DNA of 64,000 nucleotides. It comes from Peribolospora baueri. Lineage: Eukaryota > Basidiomycota > Peribolosporomycetes > Peribolosporales > Peribolosporaceae. The position numbers and the translations under genes were made by a program. The notes beneath the pieces are model-generated. The model worked only from the letters and a program-made list of their open reading frames with translations. It did no database searches and was not told the DNA's origin. The DNA lies in contig JAMDHS010000075.1 of the NCBI GenBank assembly GCA_029717555.1, positions 31,712-95,711 of the forward strand. Direction: 5' to 3'. The first letter of the stretch is position 1. Each line of letters opens with the position of its first letter. Shown one piece after another: positions 46,009 through 58,300 of the stretch.

Positions 46009-47203
46009 CGTGACGTCGTTATTGGCGATTCCACGACGGACGGTGGTGTATGAACACGAGACTCGAGTAGCCTTTTTTTTTTTACAATCCGAAGCGCAGA
46101 CGGAAGGGAGAGGCAGACGTTGGTGTCGTCAGCCGTTCATTACTCGCTTACGGCTACATGGTCCCTGTGTCCGGCCATCTAGCCAGGCTGCGCAGGCGCT
46201 CGATGATGTATTGAAATTGTGTGAATAGGAAAGAGAGAGTCGGGAATGAATATCCAGACGTCAGGGTGGCTGTCCATTCTGTCGCGTGTCGCAGCCAGGG
46301 ACGAGTGACGAGCGAGGTGAAGGTGCGCCATTCTCCGGCTAAGTGCGCTTGCTCACGGTCGATCGCCTCGTCCGTCGGCCGATTCGACCGTCCTCGTTCG
46401 CTCGCTCGTTGCCTGGCAACCGCGGGCGACGACGACGACGACGACGGCGGCCAGCATTCATCGAAGCCGTCGTCAACTTGCGCCGTTGTCTCGGGCGCCT
46501 TCAATGGAGCGCCGACTGACGTATTGAGCGTCGCTATCGCTCACCTCCGAAGCGTCCGACGACTTGCGCGCCCTATTATTGTCTATTGCCGGGACGGGCG
46601 GGGTATGCCTCGTCCGTCGCCCACGTCGGCTGATTCCATTCTCACTCCCGCTCGTGGTCCCGGCGACAGGCCCTGTCCATGTCTACCGACATGTCTCTCA
46701 CCTCATCCTTCTCTCCTCCTCCACCATCACCCCTCTCCCCCCTACCTTCCTCGCCCATGCTTACACTCCCTCTTGGTTCAGGTTCGACAGCATCAGCAGT
46801 GCACATTGATTGACCTATGCTTTCTTCGTCGCTGGCCGACCGACGTGTTTTCTTTGAGCCCCCCGCCGATCGTTCCATATCGTCCTCCTCATCCTCAAGC
46901 CACGCTACTGTGCTCGGGCCCGCGTCCGCGCTGACCGCTAAGTCTTGACCGCCTTGGAGGATACGGCCCTCTGGATGGCTCCCTCCTTCGAGCGTTCTCT
47001 TGCTTTGCTCTTGCTTTGCTCTTGATTTGCTCCTGCTTTGCTCTTGCTTTGCTCTTGCTTCGCTCCTGCTTTGCTCTTGCTTTGCTCTTGCTTCGCTCCT
47101 TGCTCTTGCTTCACTCTTCGCTTTTACTTCTCTTTTATTTTGCCCTTGCTTCGCTCTTCTTTTCTCTTGCTTTGCTCTTGGCCCGAACTTGACTCCGAGA
47201 TCC
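46009..47203. other. Intergenic region ending in a tandem repeat
   Basis: 1.2 kb between SCD6 and the next plus-strand gene. It includes a (CGA)n patch at 46428-46448 and the 11-base tandem repeat at 46997-47113. Open frames on either strand reflect the repeats. Confidence 0.5.
46997..47113. repeat. 11-base tandem repeat just before a start codon
   Basis: The unit CTCTTGCTTTG occurs in nine consecutive near-identical copies from 46997 to 47095 (variants CTCTTGATTTG, CTCCTGCTTTG, CTCTTGCTTCG). A partial unit and a tenth variant follow, and degenerate copies continue to about 47180. The tract is entirely pyrimidine/G on the plus strand and lies 24-207 bases before ATG 47204, inside the likely leader or core promoter. 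Confidence 0.95.
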
Positions 47204-50058
47204 ATGGCTTTGGCATCGCCGCCTCCTTTCGACCCCTCGCTCACTCGTCACCGTCATCGTCCTACCATCGACCTCCCCGTCAGTCCTCAGTCCACGCGCC
47301 TCCTCAACGACCCATCCGCCTCCACTCCAACGCTCTCCACGTTCTCCCGCTCCACCGCTTCATCGCGCTCGTGGCAACTCCGGATGCCGAGACGTCTTTC
47401 TCCACCACCTTTCCAGCCGGTCTTCCCTCCCATCTCCGTGCCCAGCACGTCAAGTCCCGCCCCGGCCAACTTTTCCGCCTCCTCCCTGCTCACCATTGCA
47501 TCGCCTAGACCAGAGGCCTTTAACGATGCACACCCTTTCGACATGCGTTTCTCATCCTCACCCCCGTCTGTTGGTGACTCTGCAAGGCCCTCTGCAATGC
47601 GGACGTCCGAATCGTCCAGGCCTCAGCTCGGCAGACTCGACACTCACTCCCTGCGCGACCTGCGCCGTGGAGACGGCGGAGGAATAGCAAGTGGCCAAGG
47701 CGCTGCGAAGCGAGATTGGGGCGACCAGGCTCGCGCCTACGCCTCGCCCTCGTCCAACTCTCGTAGGCCGTCCGCAGCCGACGCCGTCTCGGACGCTGGC
47801 TTCGGCGGACCCCCTTCGGACAGCTTTGATTCCGCTCGATCGCTGCTCTCCGCGCGCTCGCGGTCTCGCTACAGAGGTATCTACGACGGGTCGAAGTCGG
47901 CGCCGTACCCATCACCGGTACCGCGACTCGGTGCAGAACGGCCACGCGGCGGTGGCTATGCCGAGCCTCCCTCCGAAGTCTTTTCCTCGACGGTGGGTGA
48001 TGGGACGACAAGGACGGCCAGGGACGCCCACGCGGAACGCTCGAGCAGCTCCGGCTCTGGCAGCTCCTCGTCCCTCTTTGGCGCTTCCAAGACAACCAGC
48101 ACCTCTCTCACTTCGATCTCCGCGAGCTTGCCGCCGGTGGCGATGGTCACGCTTCGCGCGGACGAGTACGCGCCGAAGGCGAGCGAGGTCAAGGCGAGGA
48201 AGGAGCGCGAGAGGGCCTTGCGACGGTCGGAGGGGGCTCAGCCTCAACGGGCGGTCGAGCGCCGTGGGGTTTACCGGGGCAGAGGCGAGGAAGCGCGTGG
48301 AGGAGAGGGGCCAGCTCGCGAGCGCCTTCTTCTGGGAAGAGCGAGGGCGAGGACCGTGCCGACCTGGGAGTCCGAAGCGCCTTTGCGACGGCCGAGGAGG
48401 AGCAGGAGCAGGGACAGGGACAGGAACAGGGACGGCAGCGCTTCGCAGGAAGACGAGGCGATCGTCTTCGCCAGCGCCGACGACTCGAATCGGTACGAGG
48501 ACGCGCGATGGGGGCGGCGCGACAGGGACGGGGATAGGGATAGGAACAGGGACAGCTTGGAAGCGCGTCTGGAGCGGCAACGGGAAAGAGAGGCGGCTAG
48601 GGAACAAAAATTGAAACGGGACAAGGAGAGGGAGATCTGGGCGAGGCTGGAAAAGGAGCGAAAGGAGGAAGAGGAGCGGAGGGCGAGGGCGGAGCGGGCG
48701 CGGGCTGCTCACAAGCGGTCTCAGAGCCAAAGCCAAAGCCAGAGTCAGAAGCACGACCACTCTCGCTTCCAGTCGAGACACGATCGACCGCCTTCGCCGT
48801 CGGTACACTTGGAGCGACGACGACGGGACGGGCAAGCCGGGGGAACTTGGGACGACCAGCACGCGCCTCGTGAGAAGGCCTGGGAAAGCAGGAGCGAGGG
48901 CGCTCGGCTCGGCCGAGATCATCGTCGTGCTGCGTCGGAACGACATGGACGTCCGCAACGCGACGGACGCGACGGATCAGAGACGCCGGCGCAGCGACGG
49001 GCTCGCGAGAGGGAGGAGCGGTACCGTCGGCTGAATGGCAGCCGCGACGCGGTTACAGACGTCCTGGAGGCGGAGGACGACGTGCAGGACGCCGATGACG
49101 GGGTGCCACTGCCGGCGCCTTCTTCCTCCCAGGGAGGAGAGACACGAGCTGCCGACGCAGGAAAAGGTGAGAGGAGAGGAATGGGTGGTGGGAGGGATAG
49201 GCTCGCATAGGTCGTGCAACGTACGTCACTTGCGCGGCTGTGAATTAAAACACGGCACCTTGTTGCTTTTCATGGCTCTTCGCAGAAACTTCGCCAGCGT
49301 CACCCGTGCCGCACATCTCCACCGCGCCGAACACGAAGGACGTCGGCGGGGAGTCATCGACGTCGACGGTGCTGTGGAACCGTGTGCTGGCGTCGACGAC
49401 GGCGGCGGCGCAGATTCTCTCCGAGTCGGCCGAGAAGGCGCGACTCGCGTATGTCGCCCGAAAGGAGCAGCAGCGCAAGTTTGGGGAGGAGGCGGCGGAG
49501 GCAGAGGCGGAGGCGGATTGGGGAAAGGAGGAGGAGAAAGCGAGCGGCGGGCTGGAGAAGGTCATGGCAGAGTATTACGCGCAGATGCGGGATCAGGGCG
49601 GCGAGGTGCCACCGTGGCTGCGTGAGGCGGGTGGCGCTGGCGGATGGGGACGAGAGGATGCCATGTATGGCGGCGACGGCGGCGGTGCGCGTCCGGGTCC
49701 GGTAGAGGGGGAGCAGAGGCGCCAGGGCGCTCTTCGCGACAACTACGACAAGTTCGACAACCCGTCCTCGTCGTCGTCGTCGCCGTCGACTTCAGGCGCT
49801 GCGAACGGAGGGGGCCCGGGTCGTCGTCGGACAGGCTGCGGGCGTTGCGCGAACAGAGGCGCGGGGCGGGTACGACGAGGGTGGAGCGAGGACATGACGA
49901 GCGCTGGACACTCGAGACTAGGGATAGGAAGGGTGGCGACGGTGAGCGGTGCGGCGGGCGAGGAGCGACGTCGGATGCGCCCTCCTCCTCTCCCCGCGGG
50001 CGGCGGCCGTGGACTGCCTGCGAGGCCGGGCGCGTCGAGAGCGGGGGGCATGATCTGA
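47204..50058 (+). CDS. Uncharacterised charged protein, 911 residues
   Basis: Exons 47204-49166 and 49286-50058; the intron (GTGAGA..GCAG) is phase 1 and joins two long frames. The N-terminal half is Ser/Pro/Arg-rich. Residues about 380-590 are highly charged, with RDRDRNRD blocks, a predicted single long helix (LERQREREAAREQKLKRDKE, then KERKEEEERRARAERARAAH) and a (SQ)n run. Exon 2 holds a more conserved-looking segment, WNRVLASTTAAAQILSESAE and then KARLAYVARKEQQRKFGEEA, ending with Gly/Arg-rich sequence. RD/RE dipeptides and SR content recall splicing or RNA-processing factors, but no domain is recognisable. The frame is open upstream through the tandem repeat to 47000; ATG 47204 is chosen because the repeat has no protein character. 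Confidence 0.7.
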
Positions 50059-52576
50059 ACGAGTCGCCTGCCTGCCTGGCCATGCTCTCCCTTGTTTTCT
50101 TTCTTGTCCTTTCTCGGCGTCGCGGTCGTTTTGTTCGTTGTACGTTAGGTGACCAGCGCCGGTAACACGTCCGCATCGCTGTCGGTCATCGCACTCGCTT
50201 GGGCCTGCCTTTCGTCCTCACTCACTCACTCACTCACTCACGCAGGCACGTACGCCCCGTTCTCAAACGAGTTGAGTAGAGTCACCGTTTCATGTGCAAA
50301 CGAGGCAAATGTGGAAATGCGCGTGTTTCTCTTTTCCTCCCTCCTTCTCGGCTGCCGGCAAGCAGCAGCGCGCAGTCAGTCCAACAGCCGGTTGTGCTGC
50401 GACGAGAGCGAGAGCGAGCCGGGAGACTAACTAATAAAGGCAGTGACGAGTTTGCTGGAGTGGAGATCGATTCGAAGCAACGTGGCGGTTTCCGCGAGTG
50501 CGGGCGATGCGGACACGGTAAGGGAAGGCGAAGAAGAATCGCTACCCGTCGTAGATGGTCATTCCTGTCTGACACGCTCAGGATCACATCAGACCGTCGT
50601 CGTCCTTGATGCGCATCCCTCGTACCTCGTCCGTCACCGTGTGCCGGTCGTCAAGCAGCGACGAGGATGGAGTGGACTGCAGGTGCTTGTGCTGGTGCTG
50701 CTTGCCAGTCAGTCAATCAATCAGTCAGTCAGTCAGTCAGCCCGTCCGTCTATCTCTGCTCGACGTTCCCATTCCAGTCCATTCCAGTGCCTTGTGTCCC
50801 GAACCGCATGCAGCACGGGGCTCGCTTACGGTGGTGGTGGGTAGCTCACGCTACGTGGCACGCACGTCCTTGTAGGCCCCCTGCAACAAAAAAAAGTTCC
50901 TATGCGTAGGTGTGGATGGGTCCTCGTTGGGCTGCATCGTCCGTCTGCATGGCCTGGCCGACCCTCCCTAGTCCGGTTCCGTATGTACGGCGCCGAGTGG
51001 GTCGGACGAGCGACGCAAGAAGAAAGAAAGGCGTCGGTCGAGCAGATGGAGAAAGAAAGATCCGGCGCCGCCGAGCTCGTCGAGGTCCGCCTCGTCCGCC
51101 TCGACCGCCTCGACTTTGGAGGACCGGCGTCGGCGGAGCGACCGTGCACGTTTGGGATGGGTAGGATGAAAATATGTCCCGGCAGCGAGCCAGCTGGCGT
51201 GAGTGACTGTGACTGTCTTTTCGTCCCACGAGTGAGGCGAGCGATGCCCAGCTAATCACACATTTCACACCCGTTCGGGCATCGGGCAGAACTCCGTGCC
51301 GTCTCCCCATCACCGAGCCCTGCATGTGGCTGGAACACAACTTGCAACCGAGGCGGCGCGGGAGGATGGATGGGATGGGATGGACCTTTCCCCCTCGCAC
51401 AGATGCGATGGTGATGATGGCTGGGCTCGTCCAGCCACTGCGTGAACCAACTCTCGCCGTTGCCCAGACCAGACGGAGGAGGCAAGGACGGAGCTCGGTT
51501 CCCTACTTTTCTTCGCCACTGCACGTCCTTAACTAGCAAGTGTCCGTACGCTCGTCGGGATGCGGGCACGCAAGCGACGGACGTACGTGTCGTCGTGTAA
51601 GCCGCAAGACGACGGGTGATCTCGACGGAAGCTGACAAGCGCACGCTTGGCTTGCGTCCTTTCTCCCGCTGCATTCCTGACACATATATGGCTTGTATGA
51701 CGACGGCTCGTCCGGAGACCTCGCCCTCCCCTGCCGGTAAGTAGAGCATTTCTGCAAGTGATGGACGGGATGGGATGGCTGTCTCATCGTGTCGGTCGCG
51801 CGACAGACACAGATACAGACACACAAGCCGACACCGACTCGAGCTCGAATCCAGCGTCAGCACGGACTCTAAATGGCTGCCCTCTTCCTTCACGGCGATT
51901 GCGTGTGACGTCTCGTCTCGTCTCGTCGATGCGCACGCCAGCGAATGCGCGCCCAGGTCCGAGCGACGACGTCTTGGCTCGCTCTCGGGCGCCGCTCTCC
52001 ACTGCAAACATACCCGTCCCCCACTTCTCGGGAAATGGCTCCGATGATGATATGCAAGGCTATCTATCTATTTATCCGTCGCGCAGAGTTACAAGCCCCG
52101 CGAAGTCTCACCCCAGATGGATGGCCTCTGCACATCTCCCTTCCCTCTTCGCCCTCGTCGTCCTTGTCTCGCCTCGGCTCGGCTCAACTTCGCATCCCTC
52201 GCTCGTTCCCTCTCTTCCTTTCGTTTCACAGCAGACAAAGCGCCAAGCAACAATGCTAGTCATGCCATCTGTGCCATGTCTGTATCGATGCCACCGCGAA
52301 CCCACGCTCACCCTTGCCTCGCTCGCTGCCTCTTCGCAGCAATCACGACTTTCCTCCGGAACATTCTCTCTTCCCTCCCTTCCTCCTCCCTCCTCCTCTC
52401 CCCGCCTGTGGTCCAGAGCCGGTCCACGACGCGAGATGGAAGGAGCGACCGTATAAGACCTGTGGTGGCCGCCGGTTCGGCTCCCGGGATTTGTTTGCCA
52501 CCCCACCCTCTGCTGCCCCCGTCCCACTCGTTTCCGTCTTTCGCCCTCGCCCTGGCGGCCTAGATACGGCGCCGAC
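50059..52576. other. Long intergenic region, no gene recognised
   Basis: 2.5 kb with scattered microsatellites: (CACT)n at about 50218-50240 and (TCAA/TCAG)n at about 50708-50740. The 300 bases before 52577 are pyrimidine-rich and probably the promoter and leader of the DUF6533 gene. Open frames on both strands lack protein-like composition or motifs. An undetected small or non-coding gene is possible given the size. Confidence 0.5.
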
Positions 52577-54597
52577 ATGGGCTACGCAAACCAAGGCCAG
52601 GGCATCCTGCTCGTTGGCAAGTTCCTCGTCGGTGAGTCGCCCTCTCTCTCTCTGCGCCCGCCTTTGCGCTTCCCGTCTGACGGTTGGCCCCCCTCCCTCT
52701 TCGTCATCCGCGCCCGCCCGTCTGCAGTGGCCGCCCAGTCCATCTACTACTGGGAGCTTCTCACCACCATCCACTTGGAGTACAGGCGAATTTGGAAGGC
52801 ACGATGGTCCGCGGTCAAGGTGCTCTTCCTGCTCAATCGGTCAGCGTCGCAACCGAGGCGGTCCATGTCATGGTGGCCGCGGCCGCGTGCATTTTGCCTA
52901 CCGCCTCCGTTCTCTTCGCTCATCCATCCCCCTTCCCTTCATTACGCGACCGGTCGGGCAGTTGGCTTGCAGCCTGTCTCGTGACTGCCGTCTCCACTTC
53001 GTTCTTTGTCATCTGGCCGCCCGCTCTGTGTGAAAAGGTCAGCGTCTTCGAGCCGTTGATCACATGGCCCATCATGAGTGAGCTCTCAGCGCACCACGCT
53101 CCGTCGTCCCCCGTCTGTCGTACATCGTTCCTCCCGCGCTCACTCTTCCCTCTTTTTTCTACCCCGCTGGCCCGCCGCAAGTCAGCGGCCAGGGCATCCT
53201 TATCATTCGCAATTACGCAATCTACAACTGCTCCAAGAAGCTCCTAGCCTTTTTGTTGTTCTTGGTCGTCGGCGAAAGCTGCTTCATGATCCCGAGCGCT
53301 CTCAAGTTCAAGGGTGAGTTGGAGGGTGCGACAAGCCGCGTCTTCCCTGTTTTCGATCGACTGCGTCTCATTCGGCACTCCTTCCCTTTCCCCTCTCCCT
53401 CGCCGACGACCGCCCAGCCGTCGAGCTTCCGCCCGGAGTAGCGGGCTGTCTGGCAGGGTCGAGAGGCCTGTTCACCGCCTTTTTCTGGATCACGCCCGCC
53501 ATCGTCGATTTTATCCTCCTTGCGCTTCAGATCGCCAAGATTTACTGGTATTACCGCCAGGGGACGACGACGCCCATTCTCAAGCTCATCCTTCGCGACG
53601 GGTGAGTGGAAAGACGACGGACGTGGGCCGAACTGAGGACGAGCCGGGCCGGGGTGGAGCTGACCGCGGACGGAATTGCCCACCTTTTTTCGTCGTCATT
53701 GTCGACTCTCAGCGTGGTCTACGTGAGTAGGAGAGGGAGTCCGTCCCTCGTCGTCTTTCGCTCATCTCCCGCCTCCCATCCTTCCACCCCTCCTACAGTT
53801 CGTCGTCGTGTTCGCTCTGAACATGGTCACCACCGTCTTTTTCCTCCAGTCCAACCAGAACATTCAAAGCATCACGGCGCCTCTGGTGAGCCTCGTCCTC
53901 CTCTCTCTTCCCGTCGTCGAGCAATCCGTCGCTGAAGCGTATCTGCCCGCCTCCGTTCAAGACGATGGTCATGGTGGCCATCTGCTGCGGACGCCTGGTG
54001 CTCAACCTCAAGGCCGAAGACACGGCCAGCAACCCCTTCTCCATCATGGGCACCCACCACTTTGGCTACCATGGCCCGTCCGGGTCGCGCTCCCTGCCTT
54101 CGCACGCGGCCTCGGACACCCTTGGCCCCCCTACTTCGCCCCGCTATCCCCCTCCCTCCTTCAGCCGTGCCGGTGCGGAGGACCAGAACCGAGGGCTGTT
54201 CGGAACGTTCGGCCTGGGCGACTCGGTGGCCCAGAAGGAGTTGGGCCGCCGAAAGAGCCAGCGACGGGGCGCGGCGTCGTCGTCGGGCAGGATGAGCTTC
54301 TCGGCCGACGTCCAGCACGGCGGCGGTGCGTACGGGCTGCAGCACATCCCGAGCCGCGCAAACAGCCTGAGCAACTCGAGCGGCCGCAAGTACCACCGGG
54401 CTGAGGACGTTCGAGACGGCGGTTACGGCGATGGCGACGGCGATGGCGACGGCGATGGCGACGGCGATGGCGACGGCGATGGCGACGGCGATGGCGACGG
54501 CGAGGACGAGGACGTGTCGCGACGGTCCCACCCAGATGACAACAACCTCTTCTCCGGCGTCCTGATCCACAAGCAGACTGTCGTGACGAAGGAGTGA
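52577..54597 (+). CDS. DUF6533 multi-pass membrane protein
   Basis: Eight exons: 52577-52631, 52728-52839, 52962-53077, 53182-53313, 53418-53601, 53713-53722, 53799-53885 and 53962-54597; 443 residues. DUF6533 marks a large fungal, mainly basidiomycete, family of 7-TM-like proteins of unknown function. The signature is YYWELLTTIHLEYRRIWKAR then VKVLFLLNR. Later hydrophobic segments are ACLVTAVSTSFFVIWPPALC, LLAFLLFLVVGESCFMI, FTAFFWITPAIVDFILLALQ, VVYFVVVFALNMVTTVFFL and VMVAICCGRLVLNL. The cytosolic tail is Ser/Gly-rich and ends with a perfect Gly-Asp repeat. Exon 6 is only 10 bases (C GTG GTC TAC) and is needed to build RDGVVYFVVVF. All phases agree. The acceptor before exon 3 (GGGCAG) was chosen because it restores LLNRWLAACLV. 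Confidence 0.9.
54427..54501. repeat. Coding (GGCGATGGCGAC)n repeat
   Basis: A 12-base unit coding Gly-Asp-Gly-Asp is repeated about six times near the 3' end of the DUF6533 gene, giving a run of about twelve GD pairs in the cytosolic tail before EDEDVSRR. Confidence 0.93.
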
Positions 54598-55326
54598 TCC
54601 CGCAGAGCTTCCCTCCTTTTTTTTCCCCAACGCTCGTTTTGTCTCTCGACACGCTGTTTGTTGACTGGTCGTCCGCGTCGTCGTGCCCTGCTTTGCCCTT
54701 TCTCGCTGTCTTCCTTCTTCTTCTTCTTCCTTCTTCCGTCTTCCCGACGTTTACTTCATCCCGCGCGAAGATCGGCGGTCCCCGTCTGCGATTCGATTCG
54801 ATACCAGCCCGCTGGCACTCGTGTATCCATGTATTGGAGATATCCCTGTCTGTCCGTGTAAGTAGTTTCTCCGCATCTTGGGGTGGGTCCCATCCGACCG
54901 GCGACCTGCGACGGCCACAAATAAATCCATTCTTCCATTCTTCCGTCCTTTTTGGGCGTCCATCCGTCGATCGGTCCGGACTGGCCGATAACTGTTGCCC
55001 TGATTGATCGATCGCCGGCCCACGCGCTTATCAGCTACAGCGGGCCTAAAGGCGGGCGGTGTGCGACAAACAATCGACGGTCGGTCGGTGCGCGTGACCT
55101 TTGACGACGAAGCAAGCAAGCAAGCGGGGAAGGGGGGAAGGGGGGAAAGGCCGAACTACATCTTCATCCTTCGCCATCACCTCTTCCCGTCCACGTCCAC
55201 CTCCAACCGCTTCGATCCATCGTCTCCTCCGCACCCTCGCCCCGCTCACCCTTCTTCTCCTCCCACCGCACAGCACCCGTCCCACCTCCCCTCGCTCTCT
55301 GCCTCTGTCGTCAGCCGCGATCCAGA
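54598..55326. other. Intergenic region upstream of the permease
   Basis: 729 bases between the DUF6533 gene and the permease gene, both plus strand. It starts with a T-rich 3' end and finishes with a CT/CCA-rich leader. Short GGGGAAG repeats lie at about 55128-55150. Confidence 0.5.
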
Positions 55327-58300
55327 ATGCCAGAGCACCGGCACACCCTTGAAAGCGGCCCGGATGCCGTAGATGACAGCGACAAGAGGTTGGCCGAGCT
55401 GGGCTACAAGTGAGCGTCGTCGGTGTGAGGGCGCATCCATCCGCCTCGCTGAGCCGTCTGTCCGTGTTCCTGCGCAACCGACGACCGCTTTCGACACTGA
55501 AGTATGACTGACTGACTGACCGGACCGGCTGACTGACTGGTTTGAACGTCTTCGCCCTCTACGCTTCCCTCTCTTTGACCGCGGGCCGCTTGTACAGGCA
55601 AGAGTTCAAGCGCGAGCTCTCCCTTCTGGCAGTGTAAGTGCACGCGCCCCTTCGTCCGTCGTTCGTTCGCCCGTCGCCTACGAGCCTTGGGGCGAAACTG
55701 CGTGACCGACCTCGCATTGCTTTCCCGCTCGCTCGCCACCCTCCTTCGCAGAGCAGGCCTAGGTGAAGATCGATGAGACAGCGCTTTCACGAGCCCGAGC
55801 CGAGCCATGTCTTTTGGCTGATCCGCGCTCATGTGCTGCTTCGACGTCTTTTTTTTGGCCCACACCTCACGCACACGACAGCCTTTACCAGTATTGGCAT
55901 TCTGACCGGTGAGCGTCCCCGCGCCTTTTCAGGCGTCTGATCCAACCGAACTGGCTTTCACCCCTTTGTCCTCTCCCTCGCCTTCTCCACCACCGCATCC
56001 CCGCACCCTTGCACAGGCATGTCGAGCGCATTTCAGACAGGCCTCTTTTCCGGAGGTCCCCTCGGTCTGTTCTGGGGATGGGTAAGCTAGGCCGCTTCCC
56101 GAGCGTCCACAGACGAACCAACTAAGCGCTTTCATCCTTCCCCTCCTTCTAGAACATTTGCGCCCTCTTCATGTTTGGCCTCGCTTTGGGACTCGCCGAG
56201 ATTGTGGGTGATTCCGTGCTCTCCTCATCGAGACTCTTCTCCATCCGTCTTCACCATTCTCATCGTCCTTCCGCTCCCCCTTGGGGTCTTGGCCAGTGCT
56301 CCGTATTCCCTACCGCCGGCGGATTGGTGCGTGGACGTGGCGTAGTCGTTGTGCCCTCAACCACATCCGCGAACCCTGACTCGAGCCGGCTCGATTTGAA
56401 ACTCCTTCAATCGATCGCACTCTCGTAGTATTACTGGACCTGCAGACTCAAACCCGACGTGCCCGCGCTTGGCTTCATCACCGGCAACGTGTACGCCTGG
56501 GCGATGGTGCTGACGGGCACTTCGGGAAACCTCTCCGTGGCGCTGTATCTGGCCAGCATGGTCGAAGTGGGGACGGGACGGACATTGACCAGAGTCGAGA
56601 TCGCCGCCGTCGCGTGGGGCATCAACATTTTTAGCGGGATCATGAACACTGTCGTGAGTGTGCCGGCTGTGTCAACCGGCGGATGAGGACCGCGATGAGG
56701 ACCGCGGCCGAGACGGATGAATGCGTGTGTGTCGTCCATCTCTCCGTGCAGGGTACCAAGGCGATCGGGCTCATGTCCAAGTTCAACGTCTGGTGGACAA
56801 TGGGAGGGACCATCGTCCTCGTCGTCACCCTTCTCGTCAAAGCTCCGGTCAAGGTGAGCCTTCGACCGGCTTGCCGTGCGATCCCGTCGCGAATCCGGTG
56901 AATCTGAGCGGCATGGGCCCCATCGTTACTAATATCCCATTTCAAATCTCCCGACTCTCGGCACGCGAAGAACTCGGCCCAGTTCGCTTTCACAGACTTT
57001 GAGAACTTTACCGGGTGGTCCAACAAGGGTTTCGTCGTCTTGCTTGGCTTCTTGCAAGCCGTCTACACGTGAGCCTCGTCTGCGTCGCGTGACAGAGACG
57101 CAACGTCTGGACTGAATGGGCGCTTCTCACACGCTTCGCCTCCACAGGCTTGAAGGTTGTGAGGTAAGCTGTTGCAGAGAGGATCAAAGGTCGCGCGTTT
57201 CTAGCCTGGAAGGCCGGCCGTCTTGTCATCACCAACCGAAACGCCTTCCACCACCCCGCAGGCAGCAGCTCAGGTGGCGGAAGAGGCGAAAAACGCTGAG
57301 CTTATGGCGCCCGTCGCGATCGCAGTCTCGTGAGCGAACGTCGCCGAGAAGCGCTGCTGACTCGTCGTACGAGCTGACGCGATGGCTTGTCCATGCCTCT
57401 CCCTCATATAGCATCGCCGGATCTTGGTTTGTCGGCCTCATTTACATGCTCGCCTTGCTGTTTTCGGTGCAGAGCATTCCTAACATTCAACAAACCAGCT
57501 ACGCGATTCCCATCGCTCAGTTGTTCTACGTAAGTTGTTCACGCGTGGCATCCAACCAAAGTCGGTCCTGCGTTCACTTATCGTCGGGACATGTATCTTC
57601 TTGCACTTTTTTTCTTCAGGACGCCGTCGGAAAGGTGAACTCTTTTTCCACTAAAAGTTCATTTGGGCCGTGGTCGAATTGGCCGTCGTTGACTCGCCTT
57701 TCTTTTTCCCTCACACCCACACCGACAGAGGCTCACGCTACTCCTCCTCTTTGTCGTCATGCTAGCCCAGCAAATGGCCGCCATGACCGCTTTTACCGCC
57801 TCCTCTCGCCTCTTCTACGCCCTGTCGCGCGACCACGCTTTCCCATTCCGCAAGACGTTCATGAGCCTCACGCCCACGGGAGCGCCTTGGGCAGGGGTGT
57901 GGCTCAGCGTACTTGTGGCCGTGGTGATCAGCTGCGCTTACATCGGTAGCACCATCGCGTTCACCGCCATCCTCAGCAGCGCCGCCATCGGCGTCATGCT
58001 CAGCTATCTCAACCCGGTACTGATCAGGGTAGTCTGGCCCAACTCGTCAGTCTCTTTAACATGTTTTTCCTTCGTTCGACTCATTCGCCCGCCGCTCCAC
58101 CCTGACGACGTCTCTTCGGCTTGCCTTGATCTGAAACAGCATGCCCCAACGCGGCCCGTTCCATCTGGGCCGCTTCTCCTACCCGATCAACCTCGCCTCC
58201 GTCCTCTTTACAATCTTCATCTGCATCTTGTTCGTCCTCCCCACCGCATACCCTACCAATGCACAGAACATGGTCCGTCGTTTTTTTTATCCTCTATTTT

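Noticed and set aside
46642-47244. 200-residue minus-strand open frame with RAKQEQSRSEA-type repeats
   Set aside because: It is the antisense reading of the 11-base tandem repeat and overlaps the start of the plus-strand gene.
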